From Alphaproteobacteria bacterium (lineage in GTDB: Bacteria; Pseudomonadota; Alphaproteobacteria; Micropepsales; Micropepsaceae): a stretch of 64,000 bases of DNA. Position 1 is the first letter of the stretch. Each line of letters begins with the position of its first letter. Positions 33,271 to 44,287 of the stretch are shown here, in pieces. The translations under genes were made by a program, and so were the position numbers. The DNA lies in the NCBI GenBank assembly GCA_028871795.1, contig JAGWMG010000004.1, positions 124,001 through 188,000 on the forward strand. The letters are read 5' to 3'. A model generated the notes under the pieces. The model was not told the DNA's origin and did not search any database. It saw only the letters and a list, made by a program, of their open reading frames with translations.

Positions 33271-34023
33271 TCAGTGATGTTCGTGGAGGTGCAAGGCTTC
33301 GTTCAGATAGATGCAGGTGAGAACTGAGAAGACATAGGCCTGCAGGAACGCAACCAGCAGTTCGAGTGTAACGATGAAGATAATCATAAACATCGGCGTG
33401 ATGGATAGTGCCGATAGAATTCCCCCTGCGGCGCCCAGCGCTACCACGAAGCTGGCGAACACCGCCAGCATTGTGTGTCCCGCCAGCATGTTGGCGAACA
33501 GACGGACGGAGAGGCTGACCAGCCGCGTCAGGAACGAGATGACCTCGATCGGCACCAGCAGTGGCAGGAGGTACCACGGCGCCTTGGGCACGAACAGCAT
33601 CAGGAATTTGAAACCGTGCTTGGCGAAGCCGACCACCACCACCGTGAGCATCACCAGCGCGGTGAGGGCGAAGGTCACGATGATTTGGCTGGTCACCGTG
33701 AAGGCACCGGGGATCAAGCCCAGGAAATTGCTGAACAGCACGAACATGAAAATGGCGAAGACAAAGGGGAAGAACACGAGCCCTTTGTCGCCTGCGGTCG
33801 AGCGGATCATGCCGGCGACGAATTCGTAGGACAGCTCGGCCATGGATTGCGTGCGCGACGGCACCAGGCGGCGGCCAGACATGGCGAAGGTGAGGAATAG
33901 CGTCACCGCCGCCACGACGATGCACATGAACAACGACTGGTTGGTGAAGGAGACGTCGTAAGGCCCGATGTGCAGCGGCACGATAGGTCTCACCTCGAAT
34001 TGCTCCATGGGGTTCATGGCCAC
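33271..34023 (-). CDS. atpB: ATP synthase F0 subunit a
   Basis: Inner-membrane protein of 250 residues forming the proton half-channels. The essential arginine is Arg174 in LVSLSVRLFANMLAGH. Other family segments are FFPFVFAIFMFVLFSNFLGLIPG and the C-terminal helix VTLELLVAFLQAYVFSVLTCIYLNEALH, which ends with a His-rich tail. The start is GTG at 34023, ten bases after GGAG, or ATG at 34017. It begins five bases after the atpI stop, so it belongs to the same transcript. Confidence 0.96.
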   Translation of the reverse strand: MAMNPMEQFEVRPIVPLHIGPYDVSFTNQSLFMCIVVAAVTLFLTFAMSGRRLVPSRTQSMAELSYEFVAGMIRSTAGDKGLVFFPFVFAIFMFVLFSNFLGLIPGAFTVTSQIIVTFALTALVMLTVVVVGFAKHGFKFLMLFVPKAPWYLLPLLVPIEVISFLTRLVSLSVRLFANMLAGHTMLAVFASFVVALGAAGGILSALSITPMFMIIFIVTLELLVAFLQAYVFSVLTCIYLNEALHLHEHH

Positions 34024-34027
34024 GGTG

Positions 34028-34357
34028 CTATTTCTCCACGTCTTTTTCCGCCATCCCGGCGTTCAATTCCTGCGCCGCGCGCATCACGTTGCGGATGCCC
34101 GCCGTAGCGCCCAGCACAAACAGTACAACCATTCCCCACGGTCGCGTATGGAACGGCGACCAATGGTCGAATGCCCAATCGACACTCCATCCCAAACCGG
34201 CGCCCACTGCGACCGCCGCGACCATTTCCCCACCGAAACGGAAGGCGATCCCCAGCGGCGTCGGCGGCGCAGCCTTGACCGACTGCGAACGCTGCTGCTC
34301 GGCCTCGTCGATCCGTTCGCCCAGACGCCTAAGATCGTCGGGTTGAGGAGGAGGCAT
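34028..34357 (-). CDS. atpI: F0F1 ATP synthase assembly protein I (AtpI/AtpQ-like)
   Basis: Protein of 109 residues with two hydrophobic segments (FGGEMVAAVAVGAGLGWSVDW and GMVVLFVLGATAGIRNVM) after a charged N-terminus (RRLGERIDEAEQQRS). This fits the AtpI family, which helps assemble the c-ring or supplies magnesium, and its position first in the F0 operon is standard. The ATG at 34357 follows GGGGAG at eight bases. A promoter with a perfect 17-base spacer lies 52-80 bases upstream. Confidence 0.85.
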   Translation of the reverse strand: MPPPQPDDLRRLGERIDEAEQQRSQSVKAAPPTPLGIAFRFGGEMVAAVAVGAGLGWSVDWAFDHWSPFHTRPWGMVVLFVLGATAGIRNVMRAAQELNAGMAEKDVEK

Positions 34358-34408
34358 GTGAACGGCTCCCCGCTTCGCCGTCGGGCGGCTTGTTTCGAAA
34401 ACGGGCGG

Positions 34409-34437
34409 ACCATAGGGGCAGGACAAAAACGCGTCAA
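34409..34437 (-). promoter_or_regulatory. Sigma-70-type promoter of the F0 ATP synthase operon
   Basis: On the minus strand TTGACG (34437-34432) and TATGGT (34414-34409) are separated by exactly 17 bases, with a T-run early in the spacer. It faces atpI, and the expected transcript start near 34402 leaves a 45-base leader. The same TTGACG box is used at rplM, suggesting the housekeeping sigma factor. Confidence 0.7.
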
Positions 34438-34527
34438 GCGTGCGCGAATTGCCGCAACGCCTTGGAAAAATTGACCGAATCACTCCCGCGGCGAAATGGA
34501 CGCGCTTGGTCGGCGCATAATCGCCAG

Positions 34528-35124
34528 TCACGCTTCGGGCGCATCGTGTTCCTCTTTTGCGGCCATCCAGATTTCGCGTGCAGCGCCGGCATTGATGGCG
34601 GCAATGCCGATGCCGACGGCCAGATCGGGCCATATCGACCTCGTGAGTGCGGTCGCCAGGCCGGCGGCGATGATGGCCATATTCGCCAGCACGTCGTTAC
34701 GGGCTGACAGGAATGCAGCCTTGGTCAAACTTCCGCTGTGGTGGCGGAAACGAACCAGCAGGAGCGCGCAGGTCAGATTGACGGCGAGCGCCCCGAGACC
34801 TGTCAACGACAACGGCAACGGCTGGGGCACCACCGGGACGCTGAATTTCTCCCAGGCGGTCCAAAGAGTCGCGAGGCCTGGAACGAGCAGCACCGCCGCG
34901 AGGCCCATGGCGACGCGGGCGCGCGCCCTTGCCGGCCAGCTCAGCGCCAGCAGGATCAGGATATTGACGGACGCGTCTTCCAGGAAATCGATGCTGTCGG
35001 CGAATAGCGAGACCGATCCGATGGTCAGCGCGACGGCGAACTCGATGCCGAAATAGGCGATGTTCGCGAAAGCGACAAAGCGGATCGCGGAGCGTAGCGC
35101 TCTCTCTGGGCGGAAGGAATTCAA
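34528..35124 (-). CDS. Cation diffusion facilitator (CDF) family transporter
   Basis: Inner-membrane protein of 198 residues with about five or six helices. The CDF metal-site motif is seen in SVSLFADSIDFLEDASVN (helix II) and its partner in LSARNDVLANMAIIAAG (helix V). Such proteins export divalent metals such as zinc, cobalt or iron in exchange for protons. It lacks the C-terminal cytoplasmic domain of classic CDFs (about 300 aa), so it is a short form. It starts 13 bases after the smc stop and is probably cotranscribed; the metal cannot be predicted. Confidence 0.82.
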   Translation of the reverse strand: MNSFRPERALRSAIRFVAFANIAYFGIEFAVALTIGSVSLFADSIDFLEDASVNILILLALSWPARARARVAMGLAAVLLVPGLATLWTAWEKFSVPVVPQPLPLSLTGLGALAVNLTCALLLVRFRHHSGSLTKAAFLSARNDVLANMAIIAAGLATALTRSIWPDLAVGIGIAAINAGAAREIWMAAKEEHDAPEA

Positions 35125-35137
35125 TGCAAACAGGCTC

Positions 35138-38100
35138 TCACTCCGCCGCCACGCGTTCCGCTTCCGCCAGCGTGACCGACACCAGTTGACTGACGCCGCG
35201 TTCGGCCATCGTGACGCCGAACAGCCGGTGCATCCGTGACATGGTCAGCGCGTGGTGGGTGATGACCAGGAAACGCGTGTCGGTGATGCGGACCATCTCG
35301 TCGAGCAGGTTGCAGAAGCGCTCGACATTGGCGTCGTCCAGCGGCGCGTCCACTTCGTCCAGGACGCAAACCGGCGCCGGATTCACCAGGAACACGGCAA
35401 AGATCAGGGCCAGCGCCGTCAGCGCCTGTTCGCCGCCGGACAACAGCGAAAGGGATTGCAGCCGCTTGCCCGGCGGACGCGCGAAAATCTCCAGCCCCGC
35501 TTCCAGCGGATCCTCGGATTCGGTGAAGGTGAGTTTGGCCTCGCCGCCGCCAAACAGCTTGGCGAACAGGGTATGGAAGTTCGCATTCACCTTCTCGAAG
35601 GATGCCAGCAGACGCTCGCGGCCTTCGCGGTTCAGGCTCTGGATGCCGCGGCGCAAGCGTTCGATGGCGCCGGTGAGATCGTCGCGGTCCCCGGTCAGCG
35701 AAGCAAGGCGCTGTTCGTGTTCGTTGGCTTCTTCTTCGGCGCGCAGATTGACGCCGCCCAGCTGCTCGCGCTCCTGCTTGAGTTTTTCGACGCGCTTTTC
35801 GGCCTGTTCGAGCGGCGGCAGCTCTTCGTCGTCCTCGATCTCCGCGCGTTCGGCCAATTCGTCGGGCGCGATCTCCAGCTCGTCGCGGATGCGGTCGCGC
35901 AATTCGCCGATGCGGGCCTCGGCGCCTTCCAGCAAGGCTTCTTCGCGGGCGCGTTCCTCGCGGGCGACCGACAGCGCTTGGTCCGCCGCCTTGGCGATCT
36001 TGTCCGCATCGGCGAGGCGGGTTTCCGCTTCGGCGCGCGCGTCGGCCGCCATGTCGCGCGCCTTCTGTGCGACTCCGATCGCGTCCAGCAGCGCGCCGCG
36101 CTTTTGGGCGATGGCCTGCGGCAGCGCTTCCGCGGCATCCAATTCACCGCCAAGCTCGACCGAACGGCCGTCCAGCTCGGCGATATGATCGGCGGCAGCG
36201 GTGCGGCGGACGTCCCACCGCGACCGATCTTCGCCGATCGCCGACAGCCGCCGGAGGCGAGCCTCGCCGTCGCGCTTCAGACCGTCGAGCGCGGCACGGG
36301 CATTGGAACTCGTCGCGCGGGCTTCGCTCATCCGTTCGCGCGCGTTGGCCACGCTTTGGGCGAGGGCCGTGCCGTCGCCGAGTTCCGCCAGCGCCTGGGC
36401 GGCTTGCCGCTCGGCTTCGCGCGCCGTGTCGCGAGACTGCGCCAGGCGGCGGATTTCGGCTTCGAGAGAGGCTAGACGGGATGTGCGTTCGGCCGCCGCG
36501 CGCACGGCTTTGGTCGATATTTCCTGGGCGTCGATGATGGCGCGCTCGTGGCGGCGTTCTTCCTGTTCGGCATGGCGCGCGGCGTCGCGGGCCGTTTCGA
36601 CGGCCGCATTGGCTGCCGAGTGTTCGCCAGCCGCCGCGGCCCGGGATTTTATGGCGTCGTCGATCCGTTCTTCCAGCGCCGCCAGCCGGTTTTTCTGCGA
36701 CAGCCGCACGGCTGCGGCGGAGGGGGCGTCGGCCGAGGCACGATAGCCATCCCAGCGCCACAGATCGCCGCGCGGCGATACCAGGCGCTGACCGGCTCTC
36801 AAATCCTTTTGCAGGACCACGCCTTGATCGGGAAACACGACGCCGGTCATCGTCAGCCGCCGGGACAGCGCCGCGGGCGCCGTGACGAAATCGGCGAGCG
36901 GTTTGGCGCCCAGCGGCAGGGGTGCCGTTTCGTCGAACGCACCCAGATCGCGCCAATGGTGCGGCGCGGTTTCGTCGAGCGGAGCCTGCAGATCGTCGCC
37001 TAGCGCGGCGGCGAGCGCGGCCTCGTAGCCCGGCTGAACGGTAATGGCATCGACCAGCGGCGGCCACGTGCTCTGCCCTTCGGGGCGCAGCAACTCGCCC
37101 AGGGCTTTGGCTTCGGCCGACAGACGCTGCACGTCGCGCTCGCGCTCCTCAAGAGGGCCGCGCGCCTGCTGTTCGGCCAGCTCCGCCTCGGTCAGCTTGG
37201 CGCGCGCTTCGGCGGCGGCGGCTGCGGCGGTCAGCGCCTGCACGCGGGCATCCGCCGCAGCGCTCTCGGCGCCGCGCTCGTCGGGCATCTGTGCCACGCC
37301 TTCTATGGCGACGGCCAGCCGTGCTTCGGCCTCGCCGAGTTGCAGAGCACTCGCGTCGGCCAATTCCGCGGCAACCATGCGCGAGCGTTCCAGGCTCGAC
37401 TGGCGGGCATTGCGCTCGGCCAGTTCGGCGGTCAGACGCTCAAGCAGGCGCTCCGCTTGCGCCAGCGCTTCGTTCAATTCGAATGCGCGCGTCTGCGCCT
37501 CGACGATGTCTTGGTCGGCGCGTTCCTGGGCGGATTCGAGTTCATTCGCCTCGGTCGCGAGAGCCGCCAACGCGGTTTCGGCGTCGCCGTGCAGTGTGCG
37601 TTCGCGTTCGATGTCCTGGGCTGTTTGGGTGATGCGCTGGCGCAGCGACTGGGCGAGTTCGCGCGCGCGCGATTCTTCGGCGTCCAGCGCTTCACGTTCC
37701 AGCACCAAACGATGCAGCGCGGCGGATTTCTCAGCCTCGGTCTGGCGCAGGGGCGGCAAGGCGGCAGCCGTATCGGCCTGCACGGTCGAGGCTTGTGCGG
37801 CTTTCTCTGTGCAGGCGGCAACCACGGCGGCTGCAGCGGCCAATGCCTCGGCCGCGGCCTTGGCGCGAACTTGCGCGGCCGTCCAACGCAGATAATGCGC
37901 CAGCGCCTCAGCGCGTCGGATGTGGCCGGAGAGATTGCGGTAGCGCGATGCTTGCCGCGCTTGCCGCTTCAGGCTCTGCAACTGCCCTTCGACTTCGCGG
38001 ATGACGTCATCGAGACGGGACAGATTGGCCTCGGCGGCGCGCAGCCGAAGCTCGGCTTCGTGGCGACGCTGGTGCAGGCCGGTAATGCCCGCCGCTTCTT

Positions 38101-38593
38101 CCAGAATGGCGCGGCGTGCGAGCGGCTTCTGGCCAATCAACTGGCTGATCAGTCCCTGGCGGACGAAGGCGGTGGACGAAGCGCCCGAAGAGGCGTCGGC
38201 GAAGAAGATCTGCACGTCCCGCTGGCGCACATCGCGCCCGTTCATGCGGTAAACCGAACCCGCTTCGCGTTCGATGCGCCGCGACACCTCGATGGTGTCG
38301 AAATGGTCGTAAGGCGGATTGGCGGTACGGTCGGAATTGTCGATCGCGAGCGTCACCTCTGCCACATTACGCGCCGGCCGCGCGGCGGAACCCGCGAAGA
38401 TGACGTCGTCCATTTCGGTGCCACGCACCGAAGTCGGCCGCGCCTCGCCCATCACCCAACGCAGAGCGTCGAACAGATTGGACTTGCCGCAGCCGTTCGG
38501 GCCGACGATCGCGGTCAACCCGGGTTCGATGATGAGCTCGGTCGGCTCCACGAACGACTTGAAACCGGAAAGCCTGAGTCTGTCGAATTTCAA
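35138..38593 (-). CDS. smc: Chromosome segregation protein SMC
   Basis: ATPase of 1151 residues that extrudes DNA loops with ScpAB. The Walker A motif GPNGCGKSNLFDALRWVMGE begins at residue 31. Two long coiled coils rich in Ala, Glu and Arg flank a hinge near residues 490-640 (TWPPLVDAITVQPGYEAALAAALGD). The ABC signature LSGGEQALTAL and Walker B VCVLDEVDAPLDDANV are near the C-terminus. Length and layout are normal. The smc gene follows the YqeY-DsbA fusion gene by 35 bases and is followed by a CDF transporter. Confidence 0.97.
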   Translation of the reverse strand: MKFDRLRLSGFKSFVEPTELIIEPGLTAIVGPNGCGKSNLFDALRWVMGEARPTSVRGTEMDDVIFAGSAARPARNVAEVTLAIDNSDRTANPPYDHFDTIEVSRRIEREAGSVYRMNGRDVRQRDVQIFFADASSGASSTAFVRQGLISQLIGQKPLARRAILEEAAGITGLHQRRHEAELRLRAAEANLSRLDDVIREVEGQLQSLKRQARQASRYRNLSGHIRRAEALAHYLRWTAAQVRAKAAAEALAAAAAVVAACTEKAAQASTVQADTAAALPPLRQTEAEKSAALHRLVLEREALDAEESRARELAQSLRQRITQTAQDIERERTLHGDAETALAALATEANELESAQERADQDIVEAQTRAFELNEALAQAERLLERLTAELAERNARQSSLERSRMVAAELADASALQLGEAEARLAVAIEGVAQMPDERGAESAAADARVQALTAAAAAAEARAKLTEAELAEQQARGPLEERERDVQRLSAEAKALGELLRPEGQSTWPPLVDAITVQPGYEAALAAALGDDLQAPLDETAPHHWRDLGAFDETAPLPLGAKPLADFVTAPAALSRRLTMTGVVFPDQGVVLQKDLRAGQRLVSPRGDLWRWDGYRASADAPSAAAVRLSQKNRLAALEERIDDAIKSRAAAAGEHSAANAAVETARDAARHAEQEERRHERAIIDAQEISTKAVRAAAERTSRLASLEAEIRRLAQSRDTAREAERQAAQALAELGDGTALAQSVANARERMSEARATSSNARAALDGLKRDGEARLRRLSAIGEDRSRWDVRRTAAADHIAELDGRSVELGGELDAAEALPQAIAQKRGALLDAIGVAQKARDMAADARAEAETRLADADKIAKAADQALSVAREERAREEALLEGAEARIGELRDRIRDELEIAPDELAERAEIEDDEELPPLEQAEKRVEKLKQEREQLGGVNLRAEEEANEHEQRLASLTGDRDDLTGAIERLRRGIQSLNREGRERLLASFEKVNANFHTLFAKLFGGGEAKLTFTESEDPLEAGLEIFARPPGKRLQSLSLLSGGEQALTALALIFAVFLVNPAPVCVLDEVDAPLDDANVERFCNLLDEMVRITDTRFLVITHHALTMSRMHRLFGVTMAERGVSQLVSVTLAEAERVAAE

Positions 38594-38628
38594 CGAATAC
38601 GCGCCGTCCTACGCTGCTGCGCTGTCCG

Positions 38629-39651
38629 TCATTTATGCTTGGACAGCAAGGAATCGAACTTTGCCTGTAACCCCGGCCACGTCACGTTTTCCACGACCTC
38701 GCCATCGATCACGATGGTCGGGGTGCCCTGGATGTTATATTTCTGCTCGCCGTCCTGGGCGACTTGATTGATTCGGTCAATCTGGTTCTTGTCCGCAAGG
38801 CATTGATCAAACTTCTCAACCGTCATCCCGGCGACTTTCGCCTGCCGGATGAGAGCGCCGCGAATGTCCATTATGCCGTATTCCGGATCCCATGATTTCT
38901 GATTCCGGAACAGAAGGTCAATGAACCAGAAATACTTATCCGCAGGCAAACAACGGGCGACCGCCTCGGCCGCGCCGTCGGCTGGACCGTTGCCCTCAAG
39001 CGGGAAGACGCGGAAAATGTAAAAAACCTTGCCCGTGTCGATGTAATTCTGCCTGATCAGCGGAAAAACGGTCATGTCGAAACGGGCGCAGACCGGGCAG
39101 GTTGGCGCCGCGTATTCCAGCATCTTGATTGGAGCATTGGGCGAGCCGAGCGTGCGATCGTCTTTGTACACCTGGATCTGCGTATTCTGCCCGCCGGCGA
39201 CCATCATCGAGTTGTCGGACCCCGGATTGAAGACAAAGAAATAGAGAATTCCCACGACGATCAGGCTCCCCACCGCGGCCGCCGCGATGATCATTTGGAT
39301 CCGCGAGAAGAGAGGGGCGGGCGCGCCGGTTAGCGGCTTGTCGGCCGCTTTTGGTGTCTTCTTCGCCGGGCCGGCCGGCTGGGAAACCCCGGGCGCGCGC
39401 AGGAAGGCACGCAGGGCATCGATCTCGAAGCGTTCGGCCTTTGCCAGGTCGGTCTGCCCCGCCGCGCTAAACGAGGCAGCCTTCTGCTCACGCTCCGCAA
39501 TGGCTTTGGCGATGATGACGTGGACGTCGGCGTCGGTAGCGCCTTGGTGCGCCTCGACTGCCTCCAAAATCTCGCGCAACGTCGCAAGGCGGCGCGCGTT
39601 GTCGGCGGGCGTCGAATTCAAGGCATCCTTGAGCAGGTCCCTGAGGGCCAT
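38629..39651 (-). CDS. YqeY-like domain fused by one membrane helix to a DsbA-family thioredoxin
   Basis: Protein of 340 residues. Residues 1-88 match the N-terminal helical half of YqeY/GatB-like proteins (ARRLATLREILEAV, DADVHVIIAKAIAEREQKAASF, GQTDLAKAERFEIDALRAFL). After a Pro/Lys linker, residues about 119-141 are a membrane helix. Residues 155-340 form a DsbA/DsbG-like thioredoxin domain with the redox motif Cys185-Pro-Val-Cys188 and the cis-Pro loop IQGTPTIVIDG. The first domain should be cytoplasmic and the second periplasmic. GGAG is six bases before the ATG at 39651; a TTG at 39669 is weaker. It stands between dciA and smc, where many alphaproteobacteria have a plain exported thioredoxin. 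Confidence 0.85.
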   Translation of the reverse strand: MALRDLLKDALNSTPADNARRLATLREILEAVEAHQGATDADVHVIIAKAIAEREQKAASFSAAGQTDLAKAERFEIDALRAFLRAPGVSQPAGPAKKTPKAADKPLTGAPAPLFSRIQMIIAAAAVGSLIVVGILYFFVFNPGSDNSMMVAGGQNTQIQVYKDDRTLGSPNAPIKMLEYAAPTCPVCARFDMTVFPLIRQNYIDTGKVFYIFRVFPLEGNGPADGAAEAVARCLPADKYFWFIDLLFRNQKSWDPEYGIMDIRGALIRQAKVAGMTVEKFDQCLADKNQIDRINQVAQDGEQKYNIQGTPTIVIDGEVVENVTWPGLQAKFDSLLSKHK

Positions 39652-39689
39652 CCTAGTCTCCACATCCAAGAAGTGAGTCGGGCAGGGTG

Positions 39690-40184
39690 TCAGCTACCCA
39701 TATTAGTCCGACTCCGGCGGATGCGGGCAAGGTTCCTCAACGCCTCACGCAAGCCTTCAGGGCCGTGATATTTTTCCACCGGATCGGCAGGGGGGATGGT
39801 CCCCGGAAGCGTTCTGTGCATGGACGGAGCATGACGAGGGATAAGGGGACCCTGCACGAACCGCAGGCGCGAGACGGCGGGCCGGCCCAGATAGGCGTTG
39901 ATACGCTCGCATAGCGGGCGGGTCTCGTGCTGCAGGAACAGGGCTGCGCCGGGTTCGGCCTTGAGGGTCAGGACGCCACCGTTCGGTCCTTCCGACAAGC
40001 GGACGGGCCGGGCCAGCCGTGCCGTCTCCGGGCCGGCGATTTCGTCCCACCGCAGCACCAGGGTCGGGTCGCTGAAACCCGCACGGGTGAAGGCGGTTCG
40101 GGCTGCGGTTGAGGCATCCGGAGCCAGTGGCGATACCCAATTGCGCCGTTTCGGCTGTTGTCCGTCATCCGAAGATCGGGTCAT
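39690..40184 (-). CDS. DciA-like protein (DUF721)
   Basis: Protein of 164 residues. The C-terminal two thirds match DUF721 in DciA (FSDPTLVLRWDEIAGPETARLARPVRL, GGVLTLKAEPGAALFLQHETRPLCERINAYLGR, VSRLRFVQGP). DciA loads the replicative helicase DnaB in bacteria lacking DnaC. The ATG at 40184 has no clear ribosome site, and it overlaps or nearly touches the divergent mutY start, so a leaderless or weakly translated message is possible. Position next to mutY and upstream of the thioredoxin and smc genes is typical of the class. Confidence 0.85.
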   Translation of the reverse strand: MTRSSDDGQQPKRRNWVSPLAPDASTAARTAFTRAGFSDPTLVLRWDEIAGPETARLARPVRLSEGPNGGVLTLKAEPGAALFLQHETRPLCERINAYLGRPAVSRLRFVQGPLIPRHAPSMHRTLPGTIPPADPVEKYHGPEGLREALRNLARIRRSRTNMGS

Positions 40185-40194
40185 GGTGGGGATT

Positions 40195-42380
<2,186 letters not shown>

Positions 42381-42389
42381 TTATCCACA
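42381..42389 (+). promoter_or_regulatory. DnaA box (TTATCCACA)
   Basis: A perfect match to the high-affinity DnaA box TTATCCACA, 13 bases upstream of the ccrM start codon. At this position bound DnaA would lie in the leader or at the promoter, so repression or timing of ccrM is a plausible inference. Three further TCCACA cores lie within 120 bases. Confidence 0.7.
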
Positions 42390-42404
42390 GAGGACGACGA
42401 CAGT

Positions 42405-42471
42405 GATTCGTGTGAGTCCACACGTCAAGAGTCTTATGAATCAATATGTTATATGGGATTCAGATTGAGTC
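42405..42471. promoter_or_regulatory. Cluster of six GANTC methylation sites
   Basis: GATTC 42405-42409, GAGTC 42414-42418, GAGTC 42429-42433, GAATC 42438-42442, GATTC 42457-42461 and GAGTC 42467-42471. Random sequence would give about one per 256 bases. All are substrates of the CcrM enzyme encoded next door, so the promoter should pass from full to hemi-methylation as the fork passes, which is the known feedback logic of ccrM in Caulobacter (there with fewer sites). Confidence 0.85.
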
Positions 42472-42487
42472 CACAGGATTTGATACA

Positions 42488-42501
42488 CACAACATGTTGT
42501 G
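42488..42501. promoter_or_regulatory. 14-bp perfect palindrome CACAACATGTTGTG
   Basis: A fully symmetric 14-mer in the ccrM upstream region. It lies inside a wider inverted repeat formed by GTCCACA (42469-42475) and TGTGGAC (42498-42504). It could be a dimeric regulator site or form a hairpin; no regulator is identified. Confidence 0.5.
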
Positions 42502-42634
42502 GACAGGCGCAAAGCTGCGGCGGTGGTGCGGGCAGGATCTTCCCGCCAAGGCGGCCAGGAAGCGGACATTCGGCCGTCCGCTGAAGCGTGAAGGCCGTTG
42601 AGTTGAGCCGGGCAGAGGTTGTTCGTTCGCACCG

Positions 42635-43486
42635 CTACATCTTGGTCAACGTGTCGAGGGCGAGGGCTTTGCCCTTCCGCCACACCGTCACGGAGGTCAC
42701 GGCTGTCTTTGACAAAAGGGTCTTCGCCGCTTCCAGATCGGTGATCTTGGTGCCGTTGATCTCCAAGAGGTAGTCGCCTTCCACAACGCCCAATTTCGCA
42801 GCAGGTGAATCCGCATCGACGGCCCCGACATAGAGTCCGGCATCGACGGTGGCTGCGGCCTTCTCGTCCGCATTCAGATCGCGCGCCGATATTCCGAACG
42901 GCACCGGTGTGCTGCGATCAACGATTGTGAGTTTACCTGCACCTACCGCGGCCAGGGTTGCGAACGCGTCGGTAATTGTTTCCGCGGTATTGAGGTTCAG
43001 CGCGCGCAACCACTGAAACTTTGCCGGGAAGTTGCCGATCTTGTGAACGATCTTGACGGCTACGGGGAAGGGCTCGCCTTTCAATTCGGGGTCCACATAG
43101 ATCTCGACCGCGGTGATATCCGCCGTGTCGAGCGACATTTCAATGCGCGGCGTATTATTGGTGTCGGATACGCCCCAGAATTCGAGATGGGTGCGTGAGA
43201 GATTCATTTTCGCCACCCGGCCGCCGGCGAGAAGATTGTAACGACTGACCGTGTTTGTCGACGGGTCTTCAAAGCCCCAATAGGCGAAACTGCCGCGGGT
43301 GGTTTGCAGGGCCTTGGCGATGTCGTCCAGGGACGCCAGCATTTTGGGCTGGTAGGCGATCGGCGCCGAATCCAGATCGTCCGGGCTTATATCGGCCAAT
43401 GCAGCCGATTGCGGGCACAGGCTCAGGCAAGCGACGAACAGGAGCACACCGAAGCAAACGCGGAACAGAATCCCCCGATCGATCAT
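42635..43486 (-). CDS. Exported PDZ-domain protein
   Basis: Protein of 283 residues with a signal peptide (VCFGVLLFVACLSLCPQSAALA). The middle part (residues about 40-190) has no recognised family. The C-terminal about 65 residues form a PDZ domain (AGLYVGAVDADSPAAKLGVVEGDYLLEINGTKI, VTVWRKGKALAL) of the periplasmic type that binds peptide C-termini. There is no protease domain, so it is probably an adaptor or scaffold. It lies between rnhB and ccrM on the same strand with gaps at both ends, so it may have its own promoter. Confidence 0.75.
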   Translation of the reverse strand: MIDRGILFRVCFGVLLFVACLSLCPQSAALADISPDDLDSAPIAYQPKMLASLDDIAKALQTTRGSFAYWGFEDPSTNTVSRYNLLAGGRVAKMNLSRTHLEFWGVSDTNNTPRIEMSLDTADITAVEIYVDPELKGEPFPVAVKIVHKIGNFPAKFQWLRALNLNTAETITDAFATLAAVGAGKLTIVDRSTPVPFGISARDLNADEKAAATVDAGLYVGAVDADSPAAKLGVVEGDYLLEINGTKITDLEAAKTLLSKTAVTSVTVWRKGKALALDTLTKM

Positions 43487-43624
43487 GTCGAACCCTCCCT
43501 GGTTCGTGCGGGATTATAGCGATATTGCGTTGCTAAAGTAGCACCGGGGCCTTCGGGCGCGCGATGTCCGGCCCAACATGCATTTGCGACACAAAATCGC
43601 GAAGCCGCCGTCCGCAGCGCTGGT

Positions 43625-44266
43625 TTACCAAAGACCGGCGTTCGAGTCCTTAATAGCCATGCCCTGCAGAACATGGAGGACAGGCGCAAAGCTGCGGCGG
43701 TGATGCGGGGTGGGTCCGTGCCGTTCCAGCGCCAAAAGGTGCTCCGGCGTGCCGTAGCCCTTGTTGGACGCCCAGCCGTAAAGCGGGTGCAATTCGTGCA
43801 GCACCGCCATCGTCCGGTCGCGCGTCACCTTGGCGATGATGGAGGCGGCGGCGATGGAGAGCGAAAACGCGTCGCCGCCGACGATGGTGTCGCACGGGCA
43901 GGGCAACGCCGGCGCGTCGTTGCCGTCGATGAGCGCGAACGCCGGCGCCGGCACCAGCGCACGCACGGCCCGCGCCATCGCCAGATGCGTCGCCCGGCGG
44001 ATGTTGACAAGGTCGATTTCGTCGACGCCGGCTTCACCGACGCCCACCGCAATCGCCTTGTCCATGATGCGCGCGTAAAGGTCCTCGCGCACTGCGGCGG
44101 AGAGTTTCTTGGAATCGTCGAGGCCTTTTGGGATGCGCCTTTTTTGGAAAATAACCGCGGCGGCGACGACCGGACCGGCCAGCGGACCGCGCCCGGCTTC
44201 GTCCACGCCGGCGACGTGGCCCGCGATGCGGGCCAGGACACGCGTCTCGTGGGCGAAATTCGGCAC
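43625..44266 (-). CDS. rnhB: Ribonuclease HII
   Basis: Enzyme of 213 residues that cuts RNA in RNA-DNA hybrids, including single ribonucleotides in DNA. The catalytic carboxylates are in GVDEAGRGPLAGPVVAAAV (Asp-Glu), LIDGND (Asp) and the later Asp of VTRDR after SIAAASIIAKV; HPLYGWASNKGYGTPEH is the conserved C-terminal motif. Length is normal. In Caulobacter-like genomes rnhB is next to ccrM; here a PDZ gene lies between. Confidence 0.96.
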   Translation of the reverse strand: MPNFAHETRVLARIAGHVAGVDEAGRGPLAGPVVAAAVIFQKRRIPKGLDDSKKLSAAVREDLYARIMDKAIAVGVGEAGVDEIDLVNIRRATHLAMARAVRALVPAPAFALIDGNDAPALPCPCDTIVGGDAFSLSIAAASIIAKVTRDRTMAVLHELHPLYGWASNKGYGTPEHLLALERHGPTPHHRRSFAPVLHVLQGMAIKDSNAGLW

Positions 44267-44287
44267 CGCGCAGTTATAGCGCGGAGG

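Noticed and set aside
37340-38767. 475-codon frame antisense to smc
   Set aside because: Fully covered by smc, with no recognisable motif; caused by biased third-position GC.
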